From contig NZ_DASUCC010000096.1 of the NCBI RefSeq assembly GCF_035762905.1, positions 7,153 through 71,152 of the forward strand: 64,000 nt of DNA, written 5' to 3'. This DNA is from DASYTH01 sp035762905 (GTDB taxonomy: Bacteria; Actinomycetota; Actinomycetes; Mycobacteriales; Pseudonocardiaceae). Every line of letters starts with the position of its first letter. Position 1 is the first letter of the stretch. The notes below the pieces were generated by a model, which was given only the letters and a program-made list of their open reading frames with translations, did no database searches and had not been told where the DNA came from. Shown here one piece after another: positions 33,647 through 41,569 of the stretch. Both the position numbers and the translations under genes were made by a program.

Positions 33647-34120
33647 CTAGTGCTCGGCCTTCGGGGGATCCCCGGAGGTCCACACGAGGTCGAAGGTCAG
33701 CTCCCGGATCCGCCAGCCGCTCGGCGTGCGAACGGCTTCGGCGTCGTAGTGCCCGCCGATCATGAAGTGCCGGCCGGTGTCGTCCCGGCTGGGCACGTGG
33801 GCGGCCATCAGGTGCGCACGCACCTGTGCCCGGTCGGTGTCCAGCTCGATGTCGTAGTTCGAGCTGATGTGGTGGGTCCGCTCGAAGGTCGTCCGGGCCA
33901 TCTCCTGGAACCGCGTGAGGCCGGCCATCCCCTTGTACTGTCCCATCGGGAAGGTCAGCAGGGCGTCGTCGGTGAACACGGTGTCCAGCCACGTGTCGGT
34001 GTGCCGGCTCTTGTCGAGGTGCAGGGCGTAGCGGTCACAGAGCCGGGTGATCTCGGCGCGGTCGCGCAACGACCGAAGCTCGGACCGTAGCTCGGCGAGG
34101 TCGTCCTGGGTCGCGGTCAT
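33647..34120 (-). CDS. SnoaL/NTF2-fold protein (possible cyclase or oxygenase accessory)
   Basis: 157 residues from ATG 34120 with AAGGAGA five bases upstream. The alpha+beta cone of the NTF2 fold is recognisable: a first helix ELRSLRDRAEITRLCDRYALHLD, then DTVFTDDALLTFPMG, AGLTRFQEMARTTFERTHHISSN and strands AHLMAAHVPSRDD, HFMIGGHYDAEAV and WRIRELTFDLVW. This variant (SnoaL_4-like, with RDRAEI..L..RYA) occurs in ring hydroxylase subunits, dehydratases and polyketide cyclases. In this cluster a cyclase or accessory role is plausible but not shown. Its 5' end overlaps the epsilon-subunit gene by 86 bases in another frame. Confidence 0.75.
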   Translation of the reverse strand: MTATQDDLAELRSELRSLRDRAEITRLCDRYALHLDKSRHTDTWLDTVFTDDALLTFPMGQYKGMAGLTRFQEMARTTFERTHHISSNYDIELDTDRAQVRAHLMAAHVPSRDDTGRHFMIGGHYDAEAVRTPSGWRIRELTFDLVWTSGDPPKAEH

Positions 34121-34319
34121 GTGTCTCCTTCGTGATCCTCGGGCGCGGGGTGCGCCACGTTCGTGGGTCGGCGAAATCGGGCCGCCGCCAGGGCGCGGCC
34201 CGCCGGGCACACGGCGACCTCCGCGCCGTGGCGAGCCGGATCAGCAGCGCCACGGTCAGCGCGGCCAGCTCGTACTCGTCGGGTACGCCCCGGTCCACCC
34301 GGAACAGCGCGCCGGTCAC
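34035..34319 (-). CDS. Acyl-CoA carboxylase epsilon subunit
   Basis: 94 residues from GTG 34319, which overlaps the stop of the carboxyltransferase gene (GTGA). The N-terminus FRVDRGVPDEYELAALTVAL matches the conserved beginning of actinobacterial epsilon subunits (RGxPxxEELAALxAVL). After an Arg-rich linker WRRPDFADPRTWR corresponds to the usual W.DP...R. motif. The last 28 codons run into the SnoaL-like gene and are out of character, so the true end may be shorter or altered by a small indel. Epsilon subunits stabilise and activate the alpha-beta carboxylase that makes malonyl-CoA (or methylmalonyl-CoA) extender units. Confidence 0.75.
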   Translation of the reverse strand: MTGALFRVDRGVPDEYELAALTVALLIRLATARRSPCARRAAPWRRPDFADPRTWRTPRPRITKETHDRDPGRPRRATVRASVVARPRRDHPAL

Positions 34320-35887
34320 TGCGGCGGGTTTCCGTGCTTGCGGCGGGCCGGCTCCGCGTCCTTGCCGCGCAACATGGCCAGCGAACGGATCAGGACCGAC
34401 CTGGTGTCCCGCGGGTCGATCACGTCATCGACCAGCCCCCGCTCGGCGGCGTGGTACGGGTGCGCCAGCGCCGCGCGGTACTCCTCGATCCGGCTGCGGC
34501 GCAGCTCGTCCGGCCGCTCCGCCGCGGCGATCTCCCTGCGGAAGATCACGCTGGCCGCGGCTTCCGCACCCATCACCGCGATCTCGTTGGTGGGCCAGGC
34601 AAGCGCCAGGTCCGCGCCGATCGACCGGGAGTCCATCACGATGTACGCGCCGCCGTACGCCTTGCGCAGCACCACCGAGATCCGCGGCACGGTGGCGTTG
34701 CAGTAGGCGTAGAGCAGCTTCGCGCCGCGCCGGATGATGCCCTGGTGTTCCTGGTCCACCCCGGGCAGAAACCCGGGCACGTCCACCAGGGTGACCAGCG
34801 GAATGCTGAAGGCGTCGCAGAACTGGACGAACCGGGCGCCCTTCTCGCTCGCGTCGTTGTCCAGCACGCCGGCCAGCACGGCGGGCTGGTTGGCCACGAT
34901 GCCGACCACCTCGCCGCCCAGCCGGCCAAGCGCGCACACCAGGTTGGCCGCCCAGCCGGCGTGCACCTCCATGAAGTCGCCGCCGTCCACGATCGCCTCG
35001 ATCACCCCGCGGATGTCGTAGGACCGGCTGCCCTGCGCCGGAACCAGCTCGAGCAGCGTGTCGTCCCGGCGCTCCTCCGGCTCCTCGACCGGCACGGCCG
35101 GCGGCAGCTCGCGGTTGTTGGACGGCAGCAGGGAAAGCAGGTGGCGCACCTCGTCGAGGCAGGTCTCCTCGTCGTCGTAGACGAAGTGCGCCACGCCGGA
35201 GCGCATGCCGTGCACCTCCGCGCCGCCCAGTCCGTTGTGCGAGACCCGTTCCCCGGTCACCGCGGCCACCACGTCCGGTCCGGTGACGAACATCTGGGCG
35301 ATGTCGCGCACGGCGAAGACGAAGTCGGTCAGTGCGGGCGAGTACGCCGCCCCGCCCGCGCACGGGCCGAGCATGACGCTGATCTGCGGGATGACGCCGG
35401 ACGAGCGGGTGTTGCGCCGAAAGATGCCGCCATAGCCGGCGAGCGCCGAGACGCCCTCCTGGATGCGCGCACCGGCACCGTCGTTCAGCGAGACGAGCGG
35501 CGCGCCGGCGGCCAGGGCCAGGTCCATGATCTTGTGGATCTTCTCGGCGTGCGCCTCGCCGAGCGCGCCCCCGAAGATCCGGAAGTCGTGCGCGTAGACG
35601 AACACGGTCCGGCCTTCGACGGTTCCCCAGCCGGTGACCACCCCGTCTGTGTACGGCCGCCGGTCCTCCAGCCCGAACCCGGTGGCCCGGTGCCGGCGCA
35701 ACGGCTCGACCTCGGTGAAGCTGCCCTTGTCCAGCAGGAGATCGATCCGCTCCCGGGCGGTCAGCTTGCCCTTGTCATGCTGCCGTTCGGTGGCCCGCGG
35801 ATCCGGCCCGTCCATGGCCAGCCCTTTGTGTTCGCGGAGGTCGGCCAGCCGGTCGGACATCCCGGCCGCGTTGTCTGTGTCGGTCAT
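34316..35887 (-). CDS. Acyl-CoA carboxylase carboxyltransferase (beta) subunit
   Basis: 523 residues from ATG 35887 with GGGAGA nine bases upstream. Both crotonase-fold halves are complete: KGKLTARERIDLLLDKGSF, DFRIFGGALGEAHAEKIHK and GGIFRRNTRSSGVIPQISV in the first; NQPAVLAGVLDNDASEKGARF, PLVTLVDVPGFLPGVDQEHQ and RKAYGGAYIVMDSRSIGADL in the second. Oxyanion glycine pairs such as LGPCAGGAAYSPA are present. These proteins transfer CO2 from biotin to acetyl- or propionyl-CoA. Here the enzyme probably raises malonyl-CoA supply for the polyketide synthase. No biotin carboxylase/carrier (alpha) gene is in the window, so it must use a housekeeping one. Confidence 0.93.
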   Translation of the reverse strand: MTDTDNAAGMSDRLADLREHKGLAMDGPDPRATERQHDKGKLTARERIDLLLDKGSFTEVEPLRRHRATGFGLEDRRPYTDGVVTGWGTVEGRTVFVYAHDFRIFGGALGEAHAEKIHKIMDLALAAGAPLVSLNDGAGARIQEGVSALAGYGGIFRRNTRSSGVIPQISVMLGPCAGGAAYSPALTDFVFAVRDIAQMFVTGPDVVAAVTGERVSHNGLGGAEVHGMRSGVAHFVYDDEETCLDEVRHLLSLLPSNNRELPPAVPVEEPEERRDDTLLELVPAQGSRSYDIRGVIEAIVDGGDFMEVHAGWAANLVCALGRLGGEVVGIVANQPAVLAGVLDNDASEKGARFVQFCDAFSIPLVTLVDVPGFLPGVDQEHQGIIRRGAKLLYAYCNATVPRISVVLRKAYGGAYIVMDSRSIGADLALAWPTNEIAVMGAEAAASVIFRREIAAAERPDELRRSRIEEYRAALAHPYHAAERGLVDDVIDPRDTRSVLIRSLAMLRGKDAEPARRKHGNPPQ

Positions 35888-35905
35888 CGGCGAGTCTCCC
35901 GGGGT

Positions 35906-37060
35906 TCAGTAGCGCCGCGCCAGATCGGCCGCGACCGCGGCGGGCGACGGCATGCCGGCCATCTCCCGGCTCAGCTCCTCGGCCGCCTTGCGGTGCTCCG
36001 CCAGCGACAGCAGCGTCTCCAGCGCGTCGGCCAGCGTTGCCGGGTCGTCCTGGCTGGCGACGTCGTCGAGACTGATCCCGGCGCCGAGGGCCTGCAGCCG
36101 CTCACCGGTGGCGAACTGGTCGGCCCACTGGGGCAGCACAAGCTGAGGTAGACCGGCGGCGGTGGCGGTCAGCGCTGTGCCCGCACCGCCGTGGTGCACG
36201 ACGGCATCGCAGCTGTCCAGGAACAGGTGCAACGGAGTGGGCGCGACCAGTCGAACCCGCGGCGGCACCGGACCCACGGCATCCCGAAATTCCTCCTCGC
36301 AGGTGGCGATCACCTCGATGTCGGCGACGGTGGCGCAGGCTCGCAGTACCCGCCGCAGGTGCGGCACACCATTGAGCGCGAGAATGTGCCGTCCGAACGA
36401 GACCACCACCCGGCGGACACCCGGCCGCGCCCGGTGCCAGGAAGGCAGCACACCACTGCCGTTGAACGGCACGAACCGAATCGGCGTGCCCGGCTCCGCC
36501 GACGGGAACTGCAACGACGGTGGGCAGGGATCAAGCTTCTCCGCCGGCAACGGCAGCCCGTCAAGGCCATGCTGGGCGGCCAGATCGGCAAGTTCCGTGC
36601 CCGCGTCCCGCAACGCCACGTCGGAGCCCGCATCAACACCCCAACGGTGGTGCAACACCGGCACCCCTGCCAGACCACCAACCAGCAGGGCGGTGTACTC
36701 CAGTTTCTCAGCGATGATCAGTTGGGGCTGGAACGAGCGGGCTATGGCGAGATACTCGGGCAGGACCGCCCTGGCGTGTCTCATCCATACCCGGCCGAGG
36801 ATTCCCATCTGCTCGGGCGCGAAGCGCGGAATTGCCTCAAGTGGACGCTTGTCCCCGGTCAGCAGCCTCCGAACGGACTTGATGGCGTCGTGCGGCTCGC
36901 CGGCGCTGACCGCGACCAGACCGGCCGAACGGACCGTGGGGATCACGTCGGGTTGAGCGACAACGAGCACATCGTGACCCGCGGCCCGCAATGCCCACGC
37001 CAACGGAACGAGCGGAGCGAAGTGGGTGGGCACCGGGGTGGTCGTCATCAATACTCGCAT
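35906..37060 (-). CDS. GT1-family (GT-B) glycosyltransferase, copy 1
   Basis: 384 residues from ATG 37060. The N-terminal half is the acceptor domain (MRVLMTTTPVPTHFAPLVP, typical of antibiotic glycosyltransferases). The C-terminal half contains the nucleotide-sugar motif SCDAVVHHGGAGTALTATAAG followed by LPQLVLPQWADQFATGERL. The loop that normally reads SLGT before the donor domain is SFGRHI here, unlike the two paralogues, which read SLGTS and SLGTA. It is one of three closely related genes (with 37139-38293 and 39428-40597). Long stretches are almost identical at DNA level with the third copy. It should transfer a deoxysugar to the aglycone or to a growing sugar chain; the altered loop leaves its activity in doubt. 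Confidence 0.9.
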   Translation of the reverse strand: MRVLMTTTPVPTHFAPLVPLAWALRAAGHDVLVVAQPDVIPTVRSAGLVAVSAGEPHDAIKSVRRLLTGDKRPLEAIPRFAPEQMGILGRVWMRHARAVLPEYLAIARSFQPQLIIAEKLEYTALLVGGLAGVPVLHHRWGVDAGSDVALRDAGTELADLAAQHGLDGLPLPAEKLDPCPPSLQFPSAEPGTPIRFVPFNGSGVLPSWHRARPGVRRVVVSFGRHILALNGVPHLRRVLRACATVADIEVIATCEEEFRDAVGPVPPRVRLVAPTPLHLFLDSCDAVVHHGGAGTALTATAAGLPQLVLPQWADQFATGERLQALGAGISLDDVASQDDPATLADALETLLSLAEHRKAAEELSREMAGMPSPAAVAADLARRY

Positions 37061-37138
37061 GGCTACCTCAGCCCGCCTCTCACAGTGCGTCGACCGAAAG
37101 TCTCAGGTGGACGTTTGCACGCCTCGTCCCGGTTGAAC

Positions 37139-38293
37139 TCAGTAGCGTTGCGCCAGGTCGGCCGCGACCGCGGCGGGCGACGGCATGCTGGCCATCTCCT
37201 GGCTCAGCTCCTCGGCCGCCTTGCGGTGCTCCGGCTGCGACAGCAGCGCCTCCAGCGCGTCGGCCAGCGTGGCCGGGTCGTCCTGGCTGGCGACGTCGTC
37301 GAGACTGATCCCCGCGCCAACGGCCTGCAGTTGCTCACCGATGTCGAACTGGTCGGACCACTGGGGTAGGACAAGCTGGGGCAGACCGAAGGCGGTGGCG
37401 GTCAGCGAGGTGCCGCCACCGCCGTGGTGCACGACGGCATCGCAGGTGTCGAAGAACAGGTGCAGCGGAGTCGGCGTCACCAACCGGACCCGGGGCGGCA
37501 TCGGACCCAGGGCGTCCCAATATTCCTCGTCGCAGGTGGCGATCACCTCGATACCTGGAATCGTGGCGCAGGCCTCGAGTACCCGCCGCACATGGGGTAC
37601 GCCGTTGAGCGCGAGAGTCGCGGTGCCGAGCGAGACCGCCACCCGGCGGACACCGGGTTCGGGCCGGTGCCAGGAGGGCAGTTCGCCGGGCCCGTTGAAC
37701 GGCACGTACCGGATCGGTGTGCCTGGCTCGGCCGACGGGAGCTGCAGGGACGGCGGGCAGGGGTCGAGTACCTCGGCCGGCAGCGGAAGCCCGTCGAGGC
37801 CAAGGTCCGCGGCCAGGTCGGCAAGTTCGGCACGGGCCTCCCGCATCGCCGGACCGGAGATCGGATCGACGCCCCAGCGGTGGTGCACCACCGGAATCCC
37901 TTCCGCACCGCCCACCAGCAGGGAGGCGAACTCGACGTGGTTGGAAACGATCAACTGGGGCCGAAACGACCGGACGGCCGGGAGATACTCGGGCAGAACC
38001 ACCCTGGCGTTCCTGATCCACACCGCCGCGAAGGATCCCATCTCCTCGGGACGCCTGCGTTCGAATGTCTCACGGAGACGTTTGTCACCCGTGAGCTTCG
38101 ACCGGACGCCTTTGGTGGCCTCGAACAGCTCGCCGGCGCTGGCCGCGACCATACCGGCCGAGCGGACCGTGGGGATCACGTCGGGTTGGGTGACAGCCAG
38201 CACGTCGTGACCCGCGGCCCGCAGCGCCCATGCCAGCGGCACGAGCTGGGTGAAATGAGTGGGCACCGGATTGGTCAACACCAACACACGCAT
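37139..38293 (-). CDS. GT1-family (GT-B) glycosyltransferase, copy 2
   Basis: 384 residues from ATG 38293. It has the same layout as its neighbours: MRVLVLTNPVPTHFTQLVPL at the start, SLGTATLALNGVPHVRRVLE in the middle, and the donor motif TCDAVVHHGGGGTSLTATAFG followed by LPQLVLPQWSDQFDIGEQL. It is the most divergent of the three paralogues in the acceptor half (for example VSNHVEFASLLVGG), so it probably recognises a different acceptor. It is separated from copy 1 by 78 bp and from the aminotransferase by 32 bp. Confidence 0.92.
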   Translation of the reverse strand: MRVLVLTNPVPTHFTQLVPLAWALRAAGHDVLAVTQPDVIPTVRSAGMVAASAGELFEATKGVRSKLTGDKRLRETFERRRPEEMGSFAAVWIRNARVVLPEYLPAVRSFRPQLIVSNHVEFASLLVGGAEGIPVVHHRWGVDPISGPAMREARAELADLAADLGLDGLPLPAEVLDPCPPSLQLPSAEPGTPIRYVPFNGPGELPSWHRPEPGVRRVAVSLGTATLALNGVPHVRRVLEACATIPGIEVIATCDEEYWDALGPMPPRVRLVTPTPLHLFFDTCDAVVHHGGGGTSLTATAFGLPQLVLPQWSDQFDIGEQLQAVGAGISLDDVASQDDPATLADALEALLSQPEHRKAAEELSQEMASMPSPAAVAADLAQRY

Positions 38294-38325
38294 GGCGCGT
38301 CAGCCTGCCTCTCGTACTTGTTGGT

Positions 38326-39435
38326 CTACCCGGCCAGCGCCGGCTTGCGGGCCACCGCCTTGAGTGCGTCGACGACCCGGGTGATGTCGGTTTCGGTGAG
38401 GCGGCCCCAGAACGGCAGGCACACGATGTGGCGCGCGGCCCAGTCGGCACGTGGGGTCGGGCCCGCCCTCCGCAACCCGCCGACCCGGTACCGCCCGGCG
38501 AAGTACGCCCTGGTGTGCACGCCGTGCGCGAGCATGGCGCGCACCAGTGCCTCGGCGTCCACCGGCGCGTCGGTGGTCAAGCGCACCGGCAAGGCCGCGA
38601 CGGCAGGGCCGGCTTCCGCGCGGAAATCGCACGGCCGCAACCAGTTCAGCTCCGCGAGAGCCTCCTGATACCACCCGCGGACCGCCGTCCGTCGCGCGAC
38701 CTCCGTGGCCGCCCCGGCGTGTACCACGGCACCGATCGCCGCGTGCAGCTCGCTCATCCGCGCGTTGGTGCCGGTGCGCAGCGCGCCGGACTCACCGAAA
38801 CCGAAGTTGCGCAACCGGCGCACGGTGCCGGCGATCGCCCTGGTGTTGCCGAACACCGCGCCGCCCTCGATGGAGTGGGTCAGCTTCGTGGCGTGCAGGC
38901 TCAACGTCGCCACGTCCCCATAGGACAGCAGGGGCCGGCCGCGGAAGTTCACTCCCCAACAGGTGGCCGCGTCGAAGATCAGCGGCACACCGGCCGCCCG
39001 CGCGATGGAGCGCAGCGCGTCGATGTCGGCCGGGCAACCGAAGGAGTGCACAGCGAGGATGGCACACGTCCGCGAAGTGACCGCCTGCCGGACAGCGTCC
39101 GGGTCGATGGTCAGGTACGTGTCCTCGATGTCCACCTCGACCGGCGTCGCACCGGCCCGGAGCACCGCCTGGGCGGTCGCCGGAAATGCCGCCGCTGGAA
39201 CGAGAACCTCGCCGCGCAGCTCCAGCGCGGAGCAGGCGAGCTGGATGGCGGTGGTACCGCTGCCGGTGACCGCGACGTCCGCGATCCCCAACTCGGTGGA
39301 CAGCAACGCCTCCAACTGGCGAACGCGCGGCCCGTCGTTGGTCAACACCTGACTCTCGAACACCTCGAACAGCGCCGACTTCAGCCGGTCCCAAGGCGGA
39401 ACCAACGGGCGGACGACGACCAGATCATCAGTCAT
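38326..39435 (-). CDS. DegT/DnrJ/EryC1-family sugar aminotransferase
   Basis: 369 residues from ATG 39435. PLP-enzyme features: VTGSGTTAIQLACSALEL near the start (substrate-phosphate loop), PAAAFPATAQAVLRAGATPV, the aspartate in PLIFDAATCWG that contacts the PLP nitrogen, and SLHATKLTHSIEGGAVF with the Schiff-base Lys near residue 183. C-terminal substrate segments (GTNARMSELHAAIG, LPFWGRLTETDI) also fit the family. It should transaminate a dTDP-keto-deoxysugar, giving a 3- or 4-amino sugar. A Cys replaces the Asn or His often found after the PLP aspartate (DAATCWG), which is unusual but not disabling. The gene lies between glycosyltransferase copies 2 and 3. Confidence 0.92.
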   Translation of the reverse strand: MTDDLVVVRPLVPPWDRLKSALFEVFESQVLTNDGPRVRQLEALLSTELGIADVAVTGSGTTAIQLACSALELRGEVLVPAAAFPATAQAVLRAGATPVEVDIEDTYLTIDPDAVRQAVTSRTCAILAVHSFGCPADIDALRSIARAAGVPLIFDAATCWGVNFRGRPLLSYGDVATLSLHATKLTHSIEGGAVFGNTRAIAGTVRRLRNFGFGESGALRTGTNARMSELHAAIGAVVHAGAATEVARRTAVRGWYQEALAELNWLRPCDFRAEAGPAVAALPVRLTTDAPVDAEALVRAMLAHGVHTRAYFAGRYRVGGLRRAGPTPRADWAARHIVCLPFWGRLTETDITRVVDALKAVARKPALAG

Positions 39436-40597
39436 GGGCTACCCCATAACGTCGTGCGATATCGGCGGCGACCGTGCTCGGTGCCGGCATGCCGGCCATC
39501 TCGTGGCTGAGTTCCTCCGCTGCCTTGCGGTGTTCCGGTTTGGACAGCAGGGTGTGCAGCGCGTCGGTCACCGTGTCTGGATCGTCCTGGCTGGCGACCT
39601 CGTCGAGGCAGATCCCCGCGCCAACGGCCTGCAGCCGCTCGCCCCCGGCGAACTGGTCACCGAGCTGAGGTAGGACGAGTTGAGGTAGACCGGCGGCGGT
39701 GGCGGTGAGCACCGTGCCCGCACCGCCGTGGTGCACGACGGCATCGCAGCTGTCCAGGAACAGGTGCAACGGAGTGGGCGCGACCAGTCGAACCCGCGGC
39801 GGCACCGGACCCACGGCATCCCAGTACCTTTCGTCGCAGGTGGCGATCACCTCGACCTCCGGAATGGTGGCGCAGGCTCGCAGTACCCGCCGCACATGCG
39901 GCACACCATTGAGCGCCAGGGTGGAGGTCCCGAGCGAGACCACCACCCTGGGGACACCCGGCTGCGCCCGGTGCCAGGAAGGCAGCACACCATTGCCGTT
40001 GAACGGCACGAACCGAATCGGCGTGCCCGGCTCCGCCGACGGCAACTGCAACGACGGTGGGCAGGGATCAAGCTTCTCCGCCGGCAACGGCAGCCCGTCA
40101 AGGCCATGCTGGGCGGCCAGATCGGCAAGCTCCGTACCCGCGTCCCGCAACGCCACGTCGGAGATCGGGTCGATCCCCCAACGGTGGTGCAGCACAGGTA
40201 TCCCCTCGATGCCACCAACCAGCAACGCGGTGTACTCGAGCTGATCAGCGATGATCAGCTCGGGCTGGAACGAGCGGGTCACGGCGAGATACCCGGGCAG
40301 GACCACCCTGGCGTGCCTCATCCATACCCGCCCGAAGATTCCCATCTGCTCGGGTGCGAAGCGCGCAAAGGTCTCAAGTGGACGCTTGTCCACCGTCAGC
40401 AGCGTCCGCATGTGCGCCCCGATGTCGAACGCCTCGCCGACGCTCGCCGCGACCAGGCCGGCCGAGCGGACCGTGGGGATCACGTCGGGTTGCGTGACAA
40501 CGAGCACATCGTGGCCCGCGGCCCGCAGTGCCCACGCCAACGGCACAAGCGGGGCGAAGTGAGTGGGGACCGCAGTGGTCGTCATCAACACTCGCAT
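39428..40597 (-). CDS. GT1-family (GT-B) glycosyltransferase, copy 3
   Basis: 389 residues from ATG 40597; its end overlaps the aminotransferase start by 8 bases. It begins MRVLMTTTAVPTHFAPLVPL and contains SLGTSTLALNGVPHVRRVLR and the donor motif SCDAVVHHGGAGTVLTATAAG followed by LPQLVLPQLGDQFAGGERL. The stretch from about 39,690 to 39,820 is nearly identical in DNA to 36,165-36,295 in copy 1, and another long identical stretch covers the segment coding for LDPCPPSLQLPSAEPGTP. This indicates recent duplication or gene conversion. With the intact SLGTS loop it is likely to be active. Confidence 0.92.
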   Translation of the reverse strand: MRVLMTTTAVPTHFAPLVPLAWALRAAGHDVLVVTQPDVIPTVRSAGLVAASVGEAFDIGAHMRTLLTVDKRPLETFARFAPEQMGIFGRVWMRHARVVLPGYLAVTRSFQPELIIADQLEYTALLVGGIEGIPVLHHRWGIDPISDVALRDAGTELADLAAQHGLDGLPLPAEKLDPCPPSLQLPSAEPGTPIRFVPFNGNGVLPSWHRAQPGVPRVVVSLGTSTLALNGVPHVRRVLRACATIPEVEVIATCDERYWDAVGPVPPRVRLVAPTPLHLFLDSCDAVVHHGGAGTVLTATAAGLPQLVLPQLGDQFAGGERLQAVGAGICLDEVASQDDPDTVTDALHTLLSKPEHRKAAEELSHEMAGMPAPSTVAADIARRYGVAHD

Positions 40598-40635
40598 GGC
40601 TTCCCCAATCGCTGTACTAAGTGGTGCCGGGTCGG

Positions 40636-41550
40636 CTAGGCGTTGCGCACGATCACCTCGAAGGTTGGCGAGGTCGGGGGGAATCCGGTGTCGAAGTGCG
40701 AGTTGACCAGGGCCAGCCGGGAGCCGAACTTGGCCGCCGTCGTTGGCACCCCGAACAACGGGTCGGTGATCGTCTCGACCAGGGTCCCGCTGCTCAGGTC
40801 GGTGCTCAGCCGCCATTCGGTGACCTGGTTCATGAAGCCCTGCACCACCCAGACCTTGCGGTCGGCAAGCACGATGCCGTCGGCGGCGGGCACGTCCACC
40901 CCGGCGATCTCCGCACTGGCCCCGGTGTGTGCGTCCACCGTGAACAGCTTTTCCACACCGGAATGGGCGACGATCAACGTGTGCCTGGCCGGCGTGGCGT
41001 CGATCCCGTTGAGGTTGAAGTCCCCGGTGATGGCGGCCGCCGGGCCGGTCAGCTGGAGCGTGCGGGCCGGACCCGGCACGCCGCACACGAGCGGCACGAA
41101 GAACAGCCGTGCGGCCCGGGAGTCGGTGAACCAGGCGCCGGACGGAGTGGCCACCACGTCGTTGATCATCGTGCTGGCCGGGTCGCCGAGGTCATAGCTG
41201 GCGACATTGGTTCGGGTCCGCGTGTTGTACACGTAGGCTTGGCCGGCGCCCCCGCCGGCGACGAACAGCAGGTCGTACCGGAGGTCCGCGGACATGCCCA
41301 CGGCGGGCCGGCCGTCCGGCGCGTCGATGAGCCGCTCCGCCGTTCCGCGCCGGATGTCGCCGACGAAGATGTCGCCGCGGGCCAGGTCGCCGGCGTAGAA
41401 CGTGGTGCCCTTCCCGGCCGTGATGCCCTCGGCGGAACTCGCCCCGGGCAGCACGATCACTTGGCTGGCCTGGTCGGCGGTGGCCGCCGCCGGTGTCAGC
41501 GCGAGCGACAACACCACCAGTGGCAGGGTCAGAGTCAGGATCTTGCGCAT
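40636..41550 (-). CDS. Secreted SMP-30/beta-propeller-like protein
   Basis: 304 residues from ATG 41550 with GAAGGAAAT before it. A signal peptide is clear (MRKILTLTLPLVVLSLALT, cleavage after ATA). The mature part has repeated propeller-like blades: EGITAGKGTTFYAGDL, GMSADLRYDLLFVAGGGAG, INDVVATPSGAWFTDS, NGIDATPARHTLIVAHSG and ADGIVLADRKVWVVQG. These resemble SMP-30/gluconolactonase/YvrE proteins, in which Glu, Asn and Asp at the blade ends bind a metal. Its presence between a P450 and a glycosyltransferase suggests a role with the product outside the cell, for example in late modification or binding. No specific reaction can be named. Confidence 0.75.
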   Translation of the reverse strand: MRKILTLTLPLVVLSLALTPAAATADQASQVIVLPGASSAEGITAGKGTTFYAGDLARGDIFVGDIRRGTAERLIDAPDGRPAVGMSADLRYDLLFVAGGGAGQAYVYNTRTRTNVASYDLGDPASTMINDVVATPSGAWFTDSRAARLFFVPLVCGVPGPARTLQLTGPAAAITGDFNLNGIDATPARHTLIVAHSGVEKLFTVDAHTGASAEIAGVDVPAADGIVLADRKVWVVQGFMNQVTEWRLSTDLSSGTLVETITDPLFGVPTTAAKFGSRLALVNSHFDTGFPPTSPTFEVIVRNA

Positions 41551-41569
41551 CGGATTTCCTTCCAGTCGT

